DNA of 36,872 bases from DYRB01 sp963802205 (GCA_963802205.1 CAWDHW010000035.1:1-36872); one strand, 5' to 3'. Numbered from the stretch's first letter, positions 17,562-25,758 are shown. The notes: generated by a model from the sequence alone, not told the origin. Translations and numbers: made by a program.

Positions 17562-18272
17562 ATGCCTTCGAGACCGTTTCTGCTGGGGCTTGTCCCCCTC
17601 TTCCTCGTCGCCGCGGCACCGGCCCACGACCTCTGGGTCGAGCCTTCCGGCGGCGGTTTCTTCGTCCGTTACGGGCACCACCCCCAGGTCTCCCACGAGG
17701 GGGCGGGAGACATTGCCTACTCCCCGTCCATCGTCAAGTCGGTGACCTGCACCGATGCGGCGGGCAGCCCCCGGCAAATCCGCGTGGGCTCGACGCCCCC
17801 GGTGGAGATCGCGGGTGACTGCGCCGTCCTCTACGTGCTGACCTCCAGCGGCTATTGGAGCAAGACCCCCGCCGGCACCAAGAATCTGAAGAAGACCGAG
17901 GCCCCCTCCCCGCTGCGCAGTTGGCAGAGCTTCGAGAGCGTCAAGCACATCTCCCAGTGGGGTGCGGGCGCCGCCAAGCCCCTCGGGCTGCCGCTGGAGA
18001 TCGTGCCTAATGCGAATCCCCTGACCCTCCAGGACGGCGACAAGCTGGGCCTGCGGATACTGGCCAAGGGCCAGCCCGTCGCCGATGCGGCGGTGACCTA
18101 CGACGGCAAGCTGCGGGGGCAGACCAACGCGGACGGGACGGTGAACATTCGCGTGAGGCACGGGGGTCTTCAGCTCATCCAGGCATCGACCCGCACGCCC
18201 CATGCCGGGCCCGAGGCCGACGAGGTGGTGCACACCACGGCCCTGACCTTCGCCCTGGGCAAGCACCCGTGA
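17562..18272 (+). CDS. DUF4198 protein, NikK-like accessory of a nickel/cobalt ECF importer
   Basis: 236 residues. ATG 17562 is preferred because AGGTGA lies nine bases upstream; an in-frame ATG at 17556 is only three bases from it. A signal peptide (PFLLGLVPLFLVAAAPA) precedes the typical DUF4198 opening AHDLWVEPSGGGFFVRYGHH. A C-terminal immunoglobulin-like part (LRILAKGQPVADAAVTYDG, TNADGTVNIRV) ends in HTTALTF. Comparative genomics linked DUF4198 proteins (NikK) to nickel ECF operons, where they probably act in the periplasm on metal delivery. Here it opens a tight operon ending in the transporter's ATPase. Nickel versus cobalt cannot be decided from sequence. Confidence 0.75.
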   Translation: MPSRPFLLGLVPLFLVAAAPAHDLWVEPSGGGFFVRYGHHPQVSHEGAGDIAYSPSIVKSVTCTDAAGSPRQIRVGSTPPVEIAGDCAVLYVLTSSGYWSKTPAGTKNLKKTEAPSPLRSWQSFESVKHISQWGAGAAKPLGLPLEIVPNANPLTLQDGDKLGLRILAKGQPVADAAVTYDGKLRGQTNADGTVNIRVRHGGLQLIQASTRTPHAGPEADEVVHTTALTFALGKHP

Positions 18273-18685
18273 GGTCCCTCCTGGTCCTGCCGGTGGCCCT
18301 CCTCGCCGGCACCCTGCACGCCCACCAGCTCAACCATGCGGTGCAGACCGGCAGCGCCGTGATCGTCGAACTGCGCTACGGCGACGGCAGCCCCTTCGGT
18401 TACGAGTCCGCCGAGGTCTACCGACCCGCCGAGTCGATCCCCTTCCTGGCCGGCCACACCGACGCCAACGGGCGCCTGGCCTTCGTCCCTGACCGGGCGG
18501 GTGACTGGCGGATCAAGGCATTCTCCGAGGACGGTCACGGCGGCGACTTCACCTTCGCCACCGGCGAGGGCGGCACCGCTGCCCCCTCCGCCGGGCTCGG
18601 CACCCTGGGCGGTCTCACCGTCGGGCTCTCGCTCCTGTTCGGCATCTTTGGGGTGTGGTCTTTGTTCCTGAGAAAGCAGTCATGA
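18269..18685 (+). CDS. nikL: NikL-like small periplasmic/membrane component
   Basis: 138 residues from GTG 18269, overlapping the previous stop. It has a signal peptide (LLVLPVALLAGTLHA), then HQLNHAVQTGSAVIVELRYG. A beta-rich carboxypeptidase-regulatory-like domain follows with GHTDANGRLAFVPDRAGDW. A single C-terminal helix (LGGLTVGLSLLFGIFGVWSL) ends in RKQS. Signal, metal-touching His residues, small beta domain and C-terminal anchor are the known layout of NikL in nikKMLQO-type nickel transporters. Its TGA overlaps the ATG of the next gene, so the operon continues coupled. Confidence 0.75.
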   Translation: MRSLLVLPVALLAGTLHAHQLNHAVQTGSAVIVELRYGDGSPFGYESAEVYRPAESIPFLAGHTDANGRLAFVPDRAGDWRIKAFSEDGHGGDFTFATGEGGTAAPSAGLGTLGGLTVGLSLLFGIFGVWSLFLRKQS

Positions 18686-19689
18686 AGCATCCACCGTTTG
18701 TATGTGGCTTCGCTCTGGCGCTGGCACCCCTGGCCACCTCGGCGCACCACGGTGTCGCCGGCCTCGGTGCGGCCTCGCTCGAGGGGCCAGGTGCGCCCAT
18801 CGAGCAGTCGTCCTCGGCGACGCTGCCCAAGGGCAAGGTCTTCACCTACTTCAAGGTCGATTACGCCGACTGGAAGACCTTCACCCCAGCCCAGGACGAC
18901 GAGGCCGAGTCCGCGACCTTCTGGATGGCAGGTCTGGGCTACGGCGTGACACCCTGGCTGTCGCTGTATGCATTCCTGCCGTACAACGAAAAGGTCGATG
19001 AAGACGGCTTTTTCAATACCTCCGGGTTCGCCGACGCCTCCGTGAACGCCACACTCGGGTTCAAGTACGACAACGGCTTTCATCTGGTACCCGAAAAGGA
19101 GAGCCTCGACGACCTGGAGGACTGGCACTTCACCCTCTATGCGGGCGCGACCCTACCGACCGGGAACCCCAATCTCCGCGACCCCGATGGCAACATCGAC
19201 CCCGGCAAGTCCACCGGCTTCGGTGAACCGGCCTGGACCCTGGGGGCGACGGCCAGCAAGATGCTCAACGAGCGCACCACCCTCAACCTGGACATCTCCA
19301 ACCTCTGGTTCCAGAGCCACAGCTATGACGCCGACCCGGCCCACGACGACGAGCCCTTCAACGCCCGGTTCGGCGACGAATTCCGCTTCAATACCGCGCT
19401 CATCTACAAGACGTACGCGAACCCGGAGCAGCGCCTGCGCTTCGACGGTCTGGTCGAACTCAACTACCTGCACCTCGGGCGCGACAGCGAGGAGAGCGTT
19501 TCCGAGCTTGCCACCGGCGGCCAGATGCTCTACGTGATGCCCGGGGTCCGCGCCTATTGGAACAACCTGAGCTTCGCCCTGGGCGTGAAGCTGCCGGCCT
19601 GGACCGACCTCAACGAGGAGCCGGATCAGCAGGGCGGCGAGGGTAAGGAGAACTACCGGATCATCTTCTCCCTCTCGGCGCTCTTCTAA
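18682..19689 (+). CDS. Outer-membrane beta-barrel protein inside the nickel/cobalt uptake operon
   Basis: 335 residues from ATG 18682 (ATGA overlap with nikL). Signal peptide FVCGFALALAPLATSAHHG. The mature protein is built of alternating beta strands typical of transporter-like barrels: ATFWMAGLGYGVTPWLSLYA, DASVNATLGFKYDNGF, DWHFTLYAGATLPTGNPN, NERTTLNLDISNLWFQSH, RLRFDGLVELNYLH and a final strand IIFSLSALF ending in aromatic Phe, as outer-membrane insertion requires. Acidic and His-rich loops (DADPAHDDEP) could attract metal. It is not a TonB-dependent receptor: no plug or TonB box is visible. The position implies metal passage across the outer membrane, which is inference. Confidence 0.7.
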   Translation: MKHPPFVCGFALALAPLATSAHHGVAGLGAASLEGPGAPIEQSSSATLPKGKVFTYFKVDYADWKTFTPAQDDEAESATFWMAGLGYGVTPWLSLYAFLPYNEKVDEDGFFNTSGFADASVNATLGFKYDNGFHLVPEKESLDDLEDWHFTLYAGATLPTGNPNLRDPDGNIDPGKSTGFGEPAWTLGATASKMLNERTTLNLDISNLWFQSHSYDADPAHDDEPFNARFGDEFRFNTALIYKTYANPEQRLRFDGLVELNYLHLGRDSEESVSELATGGQMLYVMPGVRAYWNNLSFALGVKLPAWTDLNEEPDQQGGEGKENYRIIFSLSALF

Positions 19690-19708
19690 GGGCCATCAAG
19701 TTCAGGGC

Positions 19709-20353
19709 ATGCACATCCCCGACGGCTTCCTGTCGCCCCAGACCTACCTGCCGGCCTACGCCCTGGCGGCGGGGGCCTGGACCTATGCCGCCCGTCGCCT
19801 CCAGCGGCGTCTCGACGAGACCCTGTTGCCACGCCTGGCGGTGCTCTCGGCCCTGGGCTTCGTGCTGATGTCGGTCATGCTGCCCCTGCCTGGGGGCACC
19901 TCGGTCCATGCCTCGGGGATCGGCATCCTCGCGGTCGCCTTCGGACCCTGGATCAGCTTCGCGGCGGTGTCCCTGGTGCTGCTGCTACAGACCCTGGTCT
20001 TCGGTGCCGGGGGCATCACGGTGCTGCCGGTCAATGCCCTGGCCATGGGCCTGGCGGGCTCGGCCATGGCCTGCCTGGGCTACCGCCTGCTCAGACCGGT
20101 CGGCGAGCGTGTGGGTCTGTTCGCGGCGGGTTGGCTGGCCAGCGTGGTGCCGGCCCTGCTCATCGCCCTGGTGCTCGGGGTGCAGCCGTCCATCGCCCAT
20201 ACCCCCGATGGACAGCCGCTGTTCTTCCCCTTCGGCCTGAGGGTGACCCTGCCGGCCGTAGTCATCCCCCATGCCCTGCTCGGCATCGGCGAAGGGCTGC
20301 TGACGGTGCTGGTGGTGGGCTTCCTGCGGCGGCGCACCGGCACGGCACCATGA
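19709..20353 (+). CDS. cbiM: CbiM/NikM substrate-binding membrane component
   Basis: 214 residues beginning MHIPDGFLSPQTYL. The MHIPDG N-terminus is diagnostic: the amino group and His2 bind the metal ion in CbiM/NikM. Further blocks are LPLPGGTSVHASGIGILAVA, with a second metal-ligand His, and LLLQTLVFGAGGITVLPVNA. About six to seven helices run to residue 205. This S-component captures Ni2+ or Co2+ in an energy-coupling-factor importer in the inner membrane. No separate NikN/CbiN is present; the upstream NikL and DUF4198 proteins take that place. Its stop overlaps the start of the next gene. Confidence 0.92.
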   Translation: MHIPDGFLSPQTYLPAYALAAGAWTYAARRLQRRLDETLLPRLAVLSALGFVLMSVMLPLPGGTSVHASGIGILAVAFGPWISFAAVSLVLLLQTLVFGAGGITVLPVNALAMGLAGSAMACLGYRLLRPVGERVGLFAAGWLASVVPALLIALVLGVQPSIAHTPDGQPLFFPFGLRVTLPAVVIPHALLGIGEGLLTVLVVGFLRRRTGTAP

Positions 20354-20910
20354 AGGACCGCCGTGCCTTCGCCGCCTACCTGGTGGCCGTCGTCATGATC
20401 ACCCTGGTCCACGAGGTCCTGTGGCTGGGTGCGGGGCTCCTGATCGTGGGTCTGATCGCAGGGCGGCAGACGCCGGCCCTGCTGCGTCGTACCCTGCTGC
20501 CGGTCCTGTTCTTCAACCTCGCCGTGAGCCTCGGGTACACTGCCGCGGGCCTCCTCGGGGGGGACTTTCGGTGGGGCTACCTGGCGCTCATGAATGTCCG
20601 TGTCATCCTGTTGACCTTTCTCACCTTCCTGATGGTGTCCAGGGTCGATCTACTGCGCGCCCTGGGCTTCTCGCGTACCCTGACTTACCTGATCGTCCTT
20701 GCGTTGAGCCAGATCATGACCTTCCGTCGCCTGCACCAGGAGTTTCGCCTCGCCGGGGAGAGCCGTCGGCTGCGCAGACCGTCCCTGCGCGACGGCTACA
20801 CCCAGGGGGCTGTCATCGCGGTGCAGTTCTTCGACAAGGCGGAGCACGGCGCCGGCGAGATCGCCCTGGCGATGCGCTCGCGCGGCTTCTTCAGCCCAAC
20901 GCCGGAATGA
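20350..20910 (+). CDS. cbiQ: CbiQ/NikQ energy-coupling transmembrane component
   Basis: 186 residues, somewhat shorter than many CbiQ proteins (about 220-260). Hydrophobic helices include AAYLVAVVMITLVHEVLWLG, LLPVLFFNLAVSLGYTAAGL and MNVRVILLTFLTFLMVSRVD. SRTLTYLIVLALSQIMTFRR leads into the coupling region. The C-terminal GEIALAMRSRGFF holds the Ala-Arg-Gly-type motif that docks on the ATPase. It transmits ATP-driven movement to CbiM. Start ATG 20350 overlaps the cbiM stop (ATGA), and its own stop overlaps the ATPase start. Confidence 0.88.
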   Translation: MKDRRAFAAYLVAVVMITLVHEVLWLGAGLLIVGLIAGRQTPALLRRTLLPVLFFNLAVSLGYTAAGLLGGDFRWGYLALMNVRVILLTFLTFLMVSRVDLLRALGFSRTLTYLIVLALSQIMTFRRLHQEFRLAGESRRLRRPSLRDGYTQGAVIAVQFFDKAEHGAGEIALAMRSRGFFSPTPE

Positions 20911-21773
20911 GTCTGGACCCCTTGAAGACCGGGCGCGAGGGCGACGTCTCTGGCCTCACTGCTGCCGCGGGGTCTCTGCAACCCTCCGCCGCGGCCCTGT
21001 TGGAGGCCAGTGGCGTCACCTTTCGTGTCGATGGGGACAAGGACCTGCTTCTGGACATCGACCTTGCCCTGAGGCCAGGCGACAAGATCGTACTGCTCGG
21101 GGCCAACGGCACCGGCAAGAGCACCCTGCTGCGGCTACTCAACGGGCTGCTGACACCGTCGCGGGGCGAAGTCCGCTACGACGGACAGTGCCTAACGCGC
21201 GAGGCCCTGCGCAGGCCCGACTTCCACCGGCGCTTCCGCCGCGAAGTCGTCCTCCTCTTCCAGAACCCGGACGCGATGCTCTTCAACCCGACGGTGGCCG
21301 ACGAGATCGCCTTCGGACCGCGGCAGCTCGGTCTTACCGACGTGGATGACCGGGTCCGTCATTGGGCGGGACTGCTGCGGATCGAGGCCCTGCTCCCGCG
21401 CACGCCGTTCAGCCTGAGCGGCGGCGAAAAGCAGCGGGTCTGCCTGGCGGCCTTGCTCGTCCTGGAGCCTCGGGTGCTCCTGCTCGACGAGCCGACCGCC
21501 AACATGGATGCACGCAGCACCGGCTGGCTCATCGACTTCCTCGCGGAACTGCGGCAGACGGCCCTGGTGACGACGCACAACCTAAGCCTCGCAGGGGAGC
21601 TGGGCGAGCGTTGCCTGGTGCTTGGGGAGGATCACCGCCTGATTTATGACGGCGACGTTGGCACCTTTCTCCGAGACGGCGACCGACTACTGGCCGCAAA
21701 CCTGGTGCACAGTCACCGCCATCGCCACGGCGAGAGGCTGCATGCCCACTTCCATGTCCACGATTGGGACTGA
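20907..21773 (+). CDS. cbiO: CbiO/NikO ATPase with His-rich C-terminus
   Basis: 288 residues. All ABC ATPase elements are present: Walker A GANGTGKST at 65-73, Q-loop in VVLLFQNPDAML, signature LSGGEKQRVCLA, Walker B RVLLLDEPTANMD and switch His in TTHNLSLAGEL. About 30 extra N-terminal residues precede the first strand. The last 21 residues (starting HSHRHRHGERL, ending HVHDWD) hold eight His, a likely metal-binding or metal-sensing tail. It powers the ECF importer on the cytoplasmic face. It is the last gene of the operon; a GC hairpin (21850-21866) lies downstream. Confidence 0.9.
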   Translation: MSLDPLKTGREGDVSGLTAAAGSLQPSAAALLEASGVTFRVDGDKDLLLDIDLALRPGDKIVLLGANGTGKSTLLRLLNGLLTPSRGEVRYDGQCLTREALRRPDFHRRFRREVVLLFQNPDAMLFNPTVADEIAFGPRQLGLTDVDDRVRHWAGLLRIEALLPRTPFSLSGGEKQRVCLAALLVLEPRVLLLDEPTANMDARSTGWLIDFLAELRQTALVTTHNLSLAGELGERCLVLGEDHRLIYDGDVGTFLRDGDRLLAANLVHSHRHRHGERLHAHFHVHDWD

Positions 21774-21849
21774 TCGGGAACGGACCGGACGACAGCATCG
21801 GTTTCAGGTCGGACAGGTGGGCGGTAACCCCCGCACTTACAGCAAAGGT

Positions 21850-21866
21850 CCCGGCTCAGGGCCGGG
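21850..21866 (+). terminator. GC hairpin after the nickel/cobalt operon
   Basis: CCCGGC at 21850-21855 pairs with GCCGGG at 21861-21866 around a 5-base loop, 77 bases after the cbiO stop. No T-run follows. The remaining bases up to 22010 show nothing further I can name. Confidence 0.35.
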
Positions 21867-22010
21867 TGAATACGCCGAGGTTTCCTTTGCCCTCTGCCTC
21901 GCGGTTGGGCGCACGCTTCGGTGACCGGGTGACAGTTCCTGGCTTGGCGACTCCGCCCTGGGGATTTAGGATCGCCAGTCCGACCACCCACTGCCGAGGG
22001 TCCAGCCCCG

Positions 22011-22355
22011 ATGCCTACGCTGCGCATTCTGACCAATGTCCAGGTTCTGCCCGAGGATCGCCCCGGGTTGCTCGCCCGCGCATCCGGAACCATCGCCGAG
22101 ATGCTCGGCAAGCCCGAGTCCTACGTCATGGCGATCCTGGAGGACGGGCGCGACATGCTCTTTGCCGGCACACAGGCCCCAGCCGCCTATGTGGAACTCA
22201 AGAGCCTGGGCTTGCCGGAGACCAAGACGGTTGGCTACTCCCGCACCCTGTGCGCCCTGCTTACCGCGACACTTGGTATCCCCGCCGAACGGATCTATAT
22301 CGAGTTCACGGCCCCGCCCGCCCATTTATTCGGCTGGAACGGGGGGACCTTCTAG
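22011..22355 (+). CDS. MIF/tautomerase-family protein
   Basis: 114 residues, the size of macrophage migration inhibitory factor homologues. It starts MPTLRILTNVQV, so Pro2 becomes the N-terminal catalytic base once Met is removed. SGTIAEMLGKPESYVMAILE matches the helix and strand with the substrate-lining Lys, and the C-terminal RIYIEFTAPPAHLFGWNGGT is the family's closing motif. Bacterial members tautomerise phenylpyruvate-like keto-enol acids in vitro, and their cell role is unclear. It stands alone between the metal operon and gshB. The ribosome site is weak. Confidence 0.85.
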   Translation: MPTLRILTNVQVLPEDRPGLLARASGTIAEMLGKPESYVMAILEDGRDMLFAGTQAPAAYVELKSLGLPETKTVGYSRTLCALLTATLGIPAERIYIEFTAPPAHLFGWNGGTF

Positions 22356-22406
22356 GCGCAGGCTGCGGCAGGACTCGACGAGCAGGATGCCAACTCCCTT
22401 CGCCTC

Positions 22407-22454
22407 CAGGCTCATCTGTGACTGGATTCACGCCCCAGCTTCAGGCTCATCTGT
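22407..22454 (+). repeat. Two direct 13-base repeats before gshB
   Basis: CAGGCTCATCTGT occurs at 22407-22419 and exactly again at 22442-22454, 35 bases apart. A diverged third copy (CAAGGCTCACTCTGA) starts at 22462. They fill the 153-base gap before gshB. Repeat spacing suggests regulator sites or a short duplication. Confidence 0.5.
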
Positions 22455-22508
22455 CGTTGGACAAGGCTCACTCTGACAGGCTTTCGGCGACTGGGGTAAG
22501 ATGCTTGG

Positions 22509-23462
22509 ATGAAGCGCGAACTTGCCGTCGTCATGGACCCCATCGGGTCCATCAACACCAAGAAGGACAGCACCTTCGCCATGATGCTGGCGGCGCAGCG
22601 ACGGGGTTGGCGGCTGTGGTACCTGGAACTGGCGGACTTGGCCCTGACCCCAGGGCAGTGCCTGGCGCGCATGCGCGAGGTGACCGTCGAGGACAACGCC
22701 AAGCCTTGGTTCCGTTTCGGGACCGAGGTAGTCCGGTCCCTGGCGAGCCTCCCGGCGATATTGATGCGCAAGGACCCGCCCTTCGACATGGAGTATATCT
22801 ACACCACTTACCTGCTCGAACAGGCGCAGGCAGGCGGAGCCCTGGTGGTCAACGACCCGCGGACCCTGAGGGACGCCAACGAGAAGATCTTCACCGCAAG
22901 CTTCCCACAGTGTTGCCCACCGCTCCTGGTCACGCGGCGCGCAGCCGAGCTGGCGGCCTTCCTCGCCGAGCACGGGGACATGATCCTCAAGCCCTTGGGC
23001 GGCATGGGCGGCCAGTCCATTTTCCGCGTGCGCTCCGGGGACCCCAACTTCAACGTCATCTGCGAGACGCTCACCGACCAGGGCCATCGCTACTGCATGG
23101 CCCAGCGCTTCATTCCGGAAATCGCCCAGGGCGACAAGCGCATCCTGCTGATCGACGGCGAACCCGTGCCCTACGCCTTGGCGCGCATCCCCGCCCCCGG
23201 AGAGACCCGGGGCAACCTGGCGGCCGGGGCCTCGGCGGAGGGTCGCCCCCTGACTGAGCGCGACCGCGCCATCGCGGCCATGGTCGGCCCCGAACTGCGT
23301 CGCCGCGGGGTCCTGTTCGCCGGGATCGATGTCATCGGCGACTACCTCACCGAGATCAACATCACCAGCCCGACCTGCATCCGCGAACTCGACGCCCTCT
23401 ACGGCCTCGACATCGCGGGCGACCTGATCGCAACCATCGAGGAGAGACTGGGTGATCACTAG
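22509..23462 (+). CDS. gshB: Glutathione synthase
   Basis: 317 residues, standard length. It adds glycine to gamma-glutamylcysteine with ATP. Blocks: LAVVMDPIGSINTKKDSTFA, the ILMRKDPPFDMEYIYTTYLL signature, NDPRTLRDANEKIF, then the ATP-grasp core with DMILKPLGGMGGQSIFRV, GHRYCMAQRFIPEIAQGDKR, and the closing GVLFAGIDVIGDYLTEINIT. Purple sulfur bacteria use glutathione and its persulfide in sulfur handling, so the gene fits the host. The next gene starts inside its last codons (GTG 23452), giving an 11-base overlap. Confidence 0.95.
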   Translation: MKRELAVVMDPIGSINTKKDSTFAMMLAAQRRGWRLWYLELADLALTPGQCLARMREVTVEDNAKPWFRFGTEVVRSLASLPAILMRKDPPFDMEYIYTTYLLEQAQAGGALVVNDPRTLRDANEKIFTASFPQCCPPLLVTRRAAELAAFLAEHGDMILKPLGGMGGQSIFRVRSGDPNFNVICETLTDQGHRYCMAQRFIPEIAQGDKRILLIDGEPVPYALARIPAPGETRGNLAAGASAEGRPLTERDRAIAAMVGPELRRRGVLFAGIDVIGDYLTEINITSPTCIRELDALYGLDIAGDLIATIEERLGDH

Positions 23463-24525
23463 CCGTTGGCCGTTGTATGCGCCGGCATTGGCCCTATCCC
23501 TTACCCTGGCGTTGACCGGGTGTCGCGATGACACCCCGGTCCTCACCGCCCGATTCACCGCCTTCGACACCCAGATCGACGTCAGCATCGTTGGCGTGAA
23601 TCGCACCGATGCCGAGGAGGCCAACCGCCTGCTCGAGCAAGACTTCGCTTTCGTCGATAAGGCATGGCATGCCTGGGACCCGGGGCCCTTGGGTCGCGTC
23701 AACCAACTCCTGCCGACAGGGAAGGAGTTCGTCGCACCGCCGTCGATTCTGCCCCTGGTGCGCATCAGCCAGGCCCTCTATGCCCAGAGCGGAGGGCTGT
23801 TCAACCCGGCCACCGGCTATCTCAACGACCTTTGGGGATTCCGCGGAGATGGCCGCAAGGTCCAGAAACCCCCGTCGGCGCGGGACATCCGTCAACTGGT
23901 GGCGGCGAACCCTGCCATGACGGACGTCCAGGTCGACGGGCTCCTGATGCGTGGTACCAACCCCGCCGTCAAGCTCGACTTCAGCGCCATCACCAAAGGC
24001 TACGGCATCGACCTTGCTATCGAACACCTGCGCGAACGCGGAGTTCGCCATGCGATGGTCAGCGCTGGAGGCACCGTGCGCGTCATCGGAGAGCGCTCCG
24101 GCCAGGCGTGGCGCGTCATCGTACGTCGCCCCAGCGGCACCGGGGTGCTGGCGGTGTTGCAACTGCGCGGGGACGAGAGTCTGGCCACGGCGGCCGACTA
24201 CATACACAGCTTCGTCCATGAGGGCCGAACCTACCACAGTATCCTGGACCCACGTACCGGCTACCCGGCCACTGGCGCCCATAGCGTCACCGTCATCCAC
24301 AACAACGCCGCCACCGCCGAGGGGGCCGCCCAGGCCCTGTTTATCGCCGGCCCCGATCGCTGGGTCGACCTTGCCCGGCACATGGGCGTGCAGTACGTCC
24401 TCATGGTTGACGCCGCCGGTGCCATCCTGCTGGACCCGGCCATGGCCAAGCGCGCCGATTTTCAGGACAAGGGGCAAGAGCTGCGCCTGAGCCCGCCGCT
24501 TGCGGTACCCATCGAGGGCGAATAG
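23452..24525 (+). CDS. apbE: FAD:protein FMN transferase, lipoprotein
   Basis: 357 residues. A lipoprotein signal ends in LALTGC with the lipid Cys at about 24, so it is anchored in the periplasm. Family blocks: NPATGYLNDLWGFRGD, KLDFSAITKGYGIDLAIEHL (Mg/FAD site), VSAGGTVRVIGER, and HSILDPRTGYPATGAHSVTV with the conserved Asp-Pro. ApbE moves FMN from FAD onto Thr residues of targets such as the NqrB/NqrC and RnfD/RnfG subunits. It overlaps gshB by 11 bases and is followed by a TonB-like gene four bases after its stop, so all three form one operon. Confidence 0.92.
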   Translation: MITSRWPLYAPALALSLTLALTGCRDDTPVLTARFTAFDTQIDVSIVGVNRTDAEEANRLLEQDFAFVDKAWHAWDPGPLGRVNQLLPTGKEFVAPPSILPLVRISQALYAQSGGLFNPATGYLNDLWGFRGDGRKVQKPPSARDIRQLVAANPAMTDVQVDGLLMRGTNPAVKLDFSAITKGYGIDLAIEHLRERGVRHAMVSAGGTVRVIGERSGQAWRVIVRRPSGTGVLAVLQLRGDESLATAADYIHSFVHEGRTYHSILDPRTGYPATGAHSVTVIHNNAATAEGAAQALFIAGPDRWVDLARHMGVQYVLMVDAAGAILLDPAMAKRADFQDKGQELRLSPPLAVPIEGE

Positions 24526-24529
24526 GCGG

Positions 24530-25543
24530 ATGACGGCGGCGACCCACGACCCCGGGCACGGCCCCCTGGGCTGGGTCTGCGGCGGGCAAGACTCCAACAA
24601 CATGCTGGCCCTGTTCCTGGGCCTGTCCCTGGCCGTGCATCTTCTGGTCGTCCTCGGCCTGCGCATCGAGGCGCCCAAGCCCAGCCAGCGCCAGGTCAGC
24701 ACGCTGGAGGTGGTGGTGGTACGCCTGCCCCAGCCTAGCCCGGCCCTGCCGGACATGGACTCCGCTGCGGCCCAGGTGACCCAGGGCGGCAGTGGCGCGG
24801 AACCTCGCGATGCCACCAGGCCCCCGGAGGAGATCGACGGCCCCCCTGATCCCGTCCCGGCTGGCATCGCCGCCCTGGGGCTCGACCCCCAGGAGCCCCC
24901 ACCCGAGGCCGTCCCCGAACCCACCCCAGAGGCCGTTCCGGGGCCAACGCCGGACGCCTTGCCAGAGGAAGCGCCGCCGGTCCCGCAACCGATGCGCCAG
25001 GACACCGAGGTGCGCACTACCGAGGAGCGCCCGACCGACCCCAAGACCCTGCCCCTGGAACCGGCCAGGCCACAGGCGTCGCCCCCTCCCGTCACCGCCG
25101 CCCAGATCCTCGCCAGCCGCAACCAGGAACTGACCCAACTCGCCTCCCGCGACGAGGAGAGGACCAGCGTCTTCGGCAATCGCCCGCGGCGCAAGGCCAT
25201 CAGCTCCAGTACCCGGGAGTACAAGTACGCGACCTACCTGGAGGGCTGGCGCCGCAAGGTCGAACAGGTCGGCAACCTCAACTACCCGGAAGAGGCCAGG
25301 CGCAAACAGCTCTACGGCAATCTGATCCTGCGGGTCGCCGTGCGCGCCGACGGCAGCGTCGAACAGATCCAGGTCCTGCGCTCCTCCGGCTTTCCCGTCC
25401 TTGACCAGGCCGCCACCCACATCGTCGAGTTATCGGCCCCGTTCGCACCCTTCCCGGCCGACATAAAGGCGGATACCGACGTCCTCGACATCACCCGCAC
25501 CTGGCAATTCCAGCGCAACAACCGGATCGGCTGGGGCAACTGA
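24530..25543 (+). CDS. TonB-family energy transducer
   Basis: 337 residues from ATG 24530. One N-terminal membrane helix (LALFLGLSLAVHLLVVLGL, residues about 26-44) is followed by a long Pro/Glu/Thr-rich periplasmic spacer (about 55-200, with repeated PEPTPEAVPGPTP-like units). The C-terminal TonB domain has TYLEGWRRKVEQVGNLNYPE, KQLYGNLILRVAVRADGSVE, RSSGFPVLDQAATHIVEL and a final ITRTWQF strand. TonB passes proton-motive energy to outer-membrane receptors. In many gammaproteobacteria such a gene follows gshB directly and yqgE comes next. Here apbE is inserted and a transposase remnant follows. A start at 24602 would also keep the helix. Confidence 0.85.
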   Translation: MTAATHDPGHGPLGWVCGGQDSNNMLALFLGLSLAVHLLVVLGLRIEAPKPSQRQVSTLEVVVVRLPQPSPALPDMDSAAAQVTQGGSGAEPRDATRPPEEIDGPPDPVPAGIAALGLDPQEPPPEAVPEPTPEAVPGPTPDALPEEAPPVPQPMRQDTEVRTTEERPTDPKTLPLEPARPQASPPPVTAAQILASRNQELTQLASRDEERTSVFGNRPRRKAISSSTREYKYATYLEGWRRKVEQVGNLNYPEEARRKQLYGNLILRVAVRADGSVEQIQVLRSSGFPVLDQAATHIVELSAPFAPFPADIKADTDVLDITRTWQFQRNNRIGWGN

Positions 25544-25589
25544 GGACCACCAATACCAACGCCACCCAACAGGCACGGCGGCGGGTGAC

Positions 25590-25758
25590 TCAGGTCCGTG
25601 TCGTATCCATAGGCAGTGGCGGCCAGGTGGCGCGGAACTCCAGCGGGGTGAGACGCAGAGCGGTGCGGCCATCGCGCTGTGGCTTGGGCCGACGATAGAC
25701 AACCGGGTCTTGGTCGACCCGCACGATGCGCTCAAAGGCGAAGGGCGGGTGGACACGC
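25590..25758 (-). pseudogene. IS91-family transposase, C-terminal remnant
   Basis: On the minus strand the translation contains HPPFAFERIVRVDQDPVVYR followed by RPKPQRDGRTALRLTPLEF. This matches, from memory, the segment of IS91/IS801-type (Y2, Transposase_32) transposases that reads like VLYRxPKPxxDGxTxLxLTPLEL, shortly before their C-terminal proline/His-rich RHRYHGVLAPN motif. Only about 45 residues are recognisable. No start codon, N-terminal zinc finger or catalytic tyrosines are present. After LTPLEF the frame appears to change. It lies between the tonB-like gene and the large FAD oxidoreductase. No insertion ends are visible. Confidence 0.6.

Noticed and set aside
21774..22010. Cobalamin or nickel riboswitch next to the metal operon
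   Set aside because: No conserved B12-box or NiCo-like helices could be recognised, and the gap is downstream of the operon.
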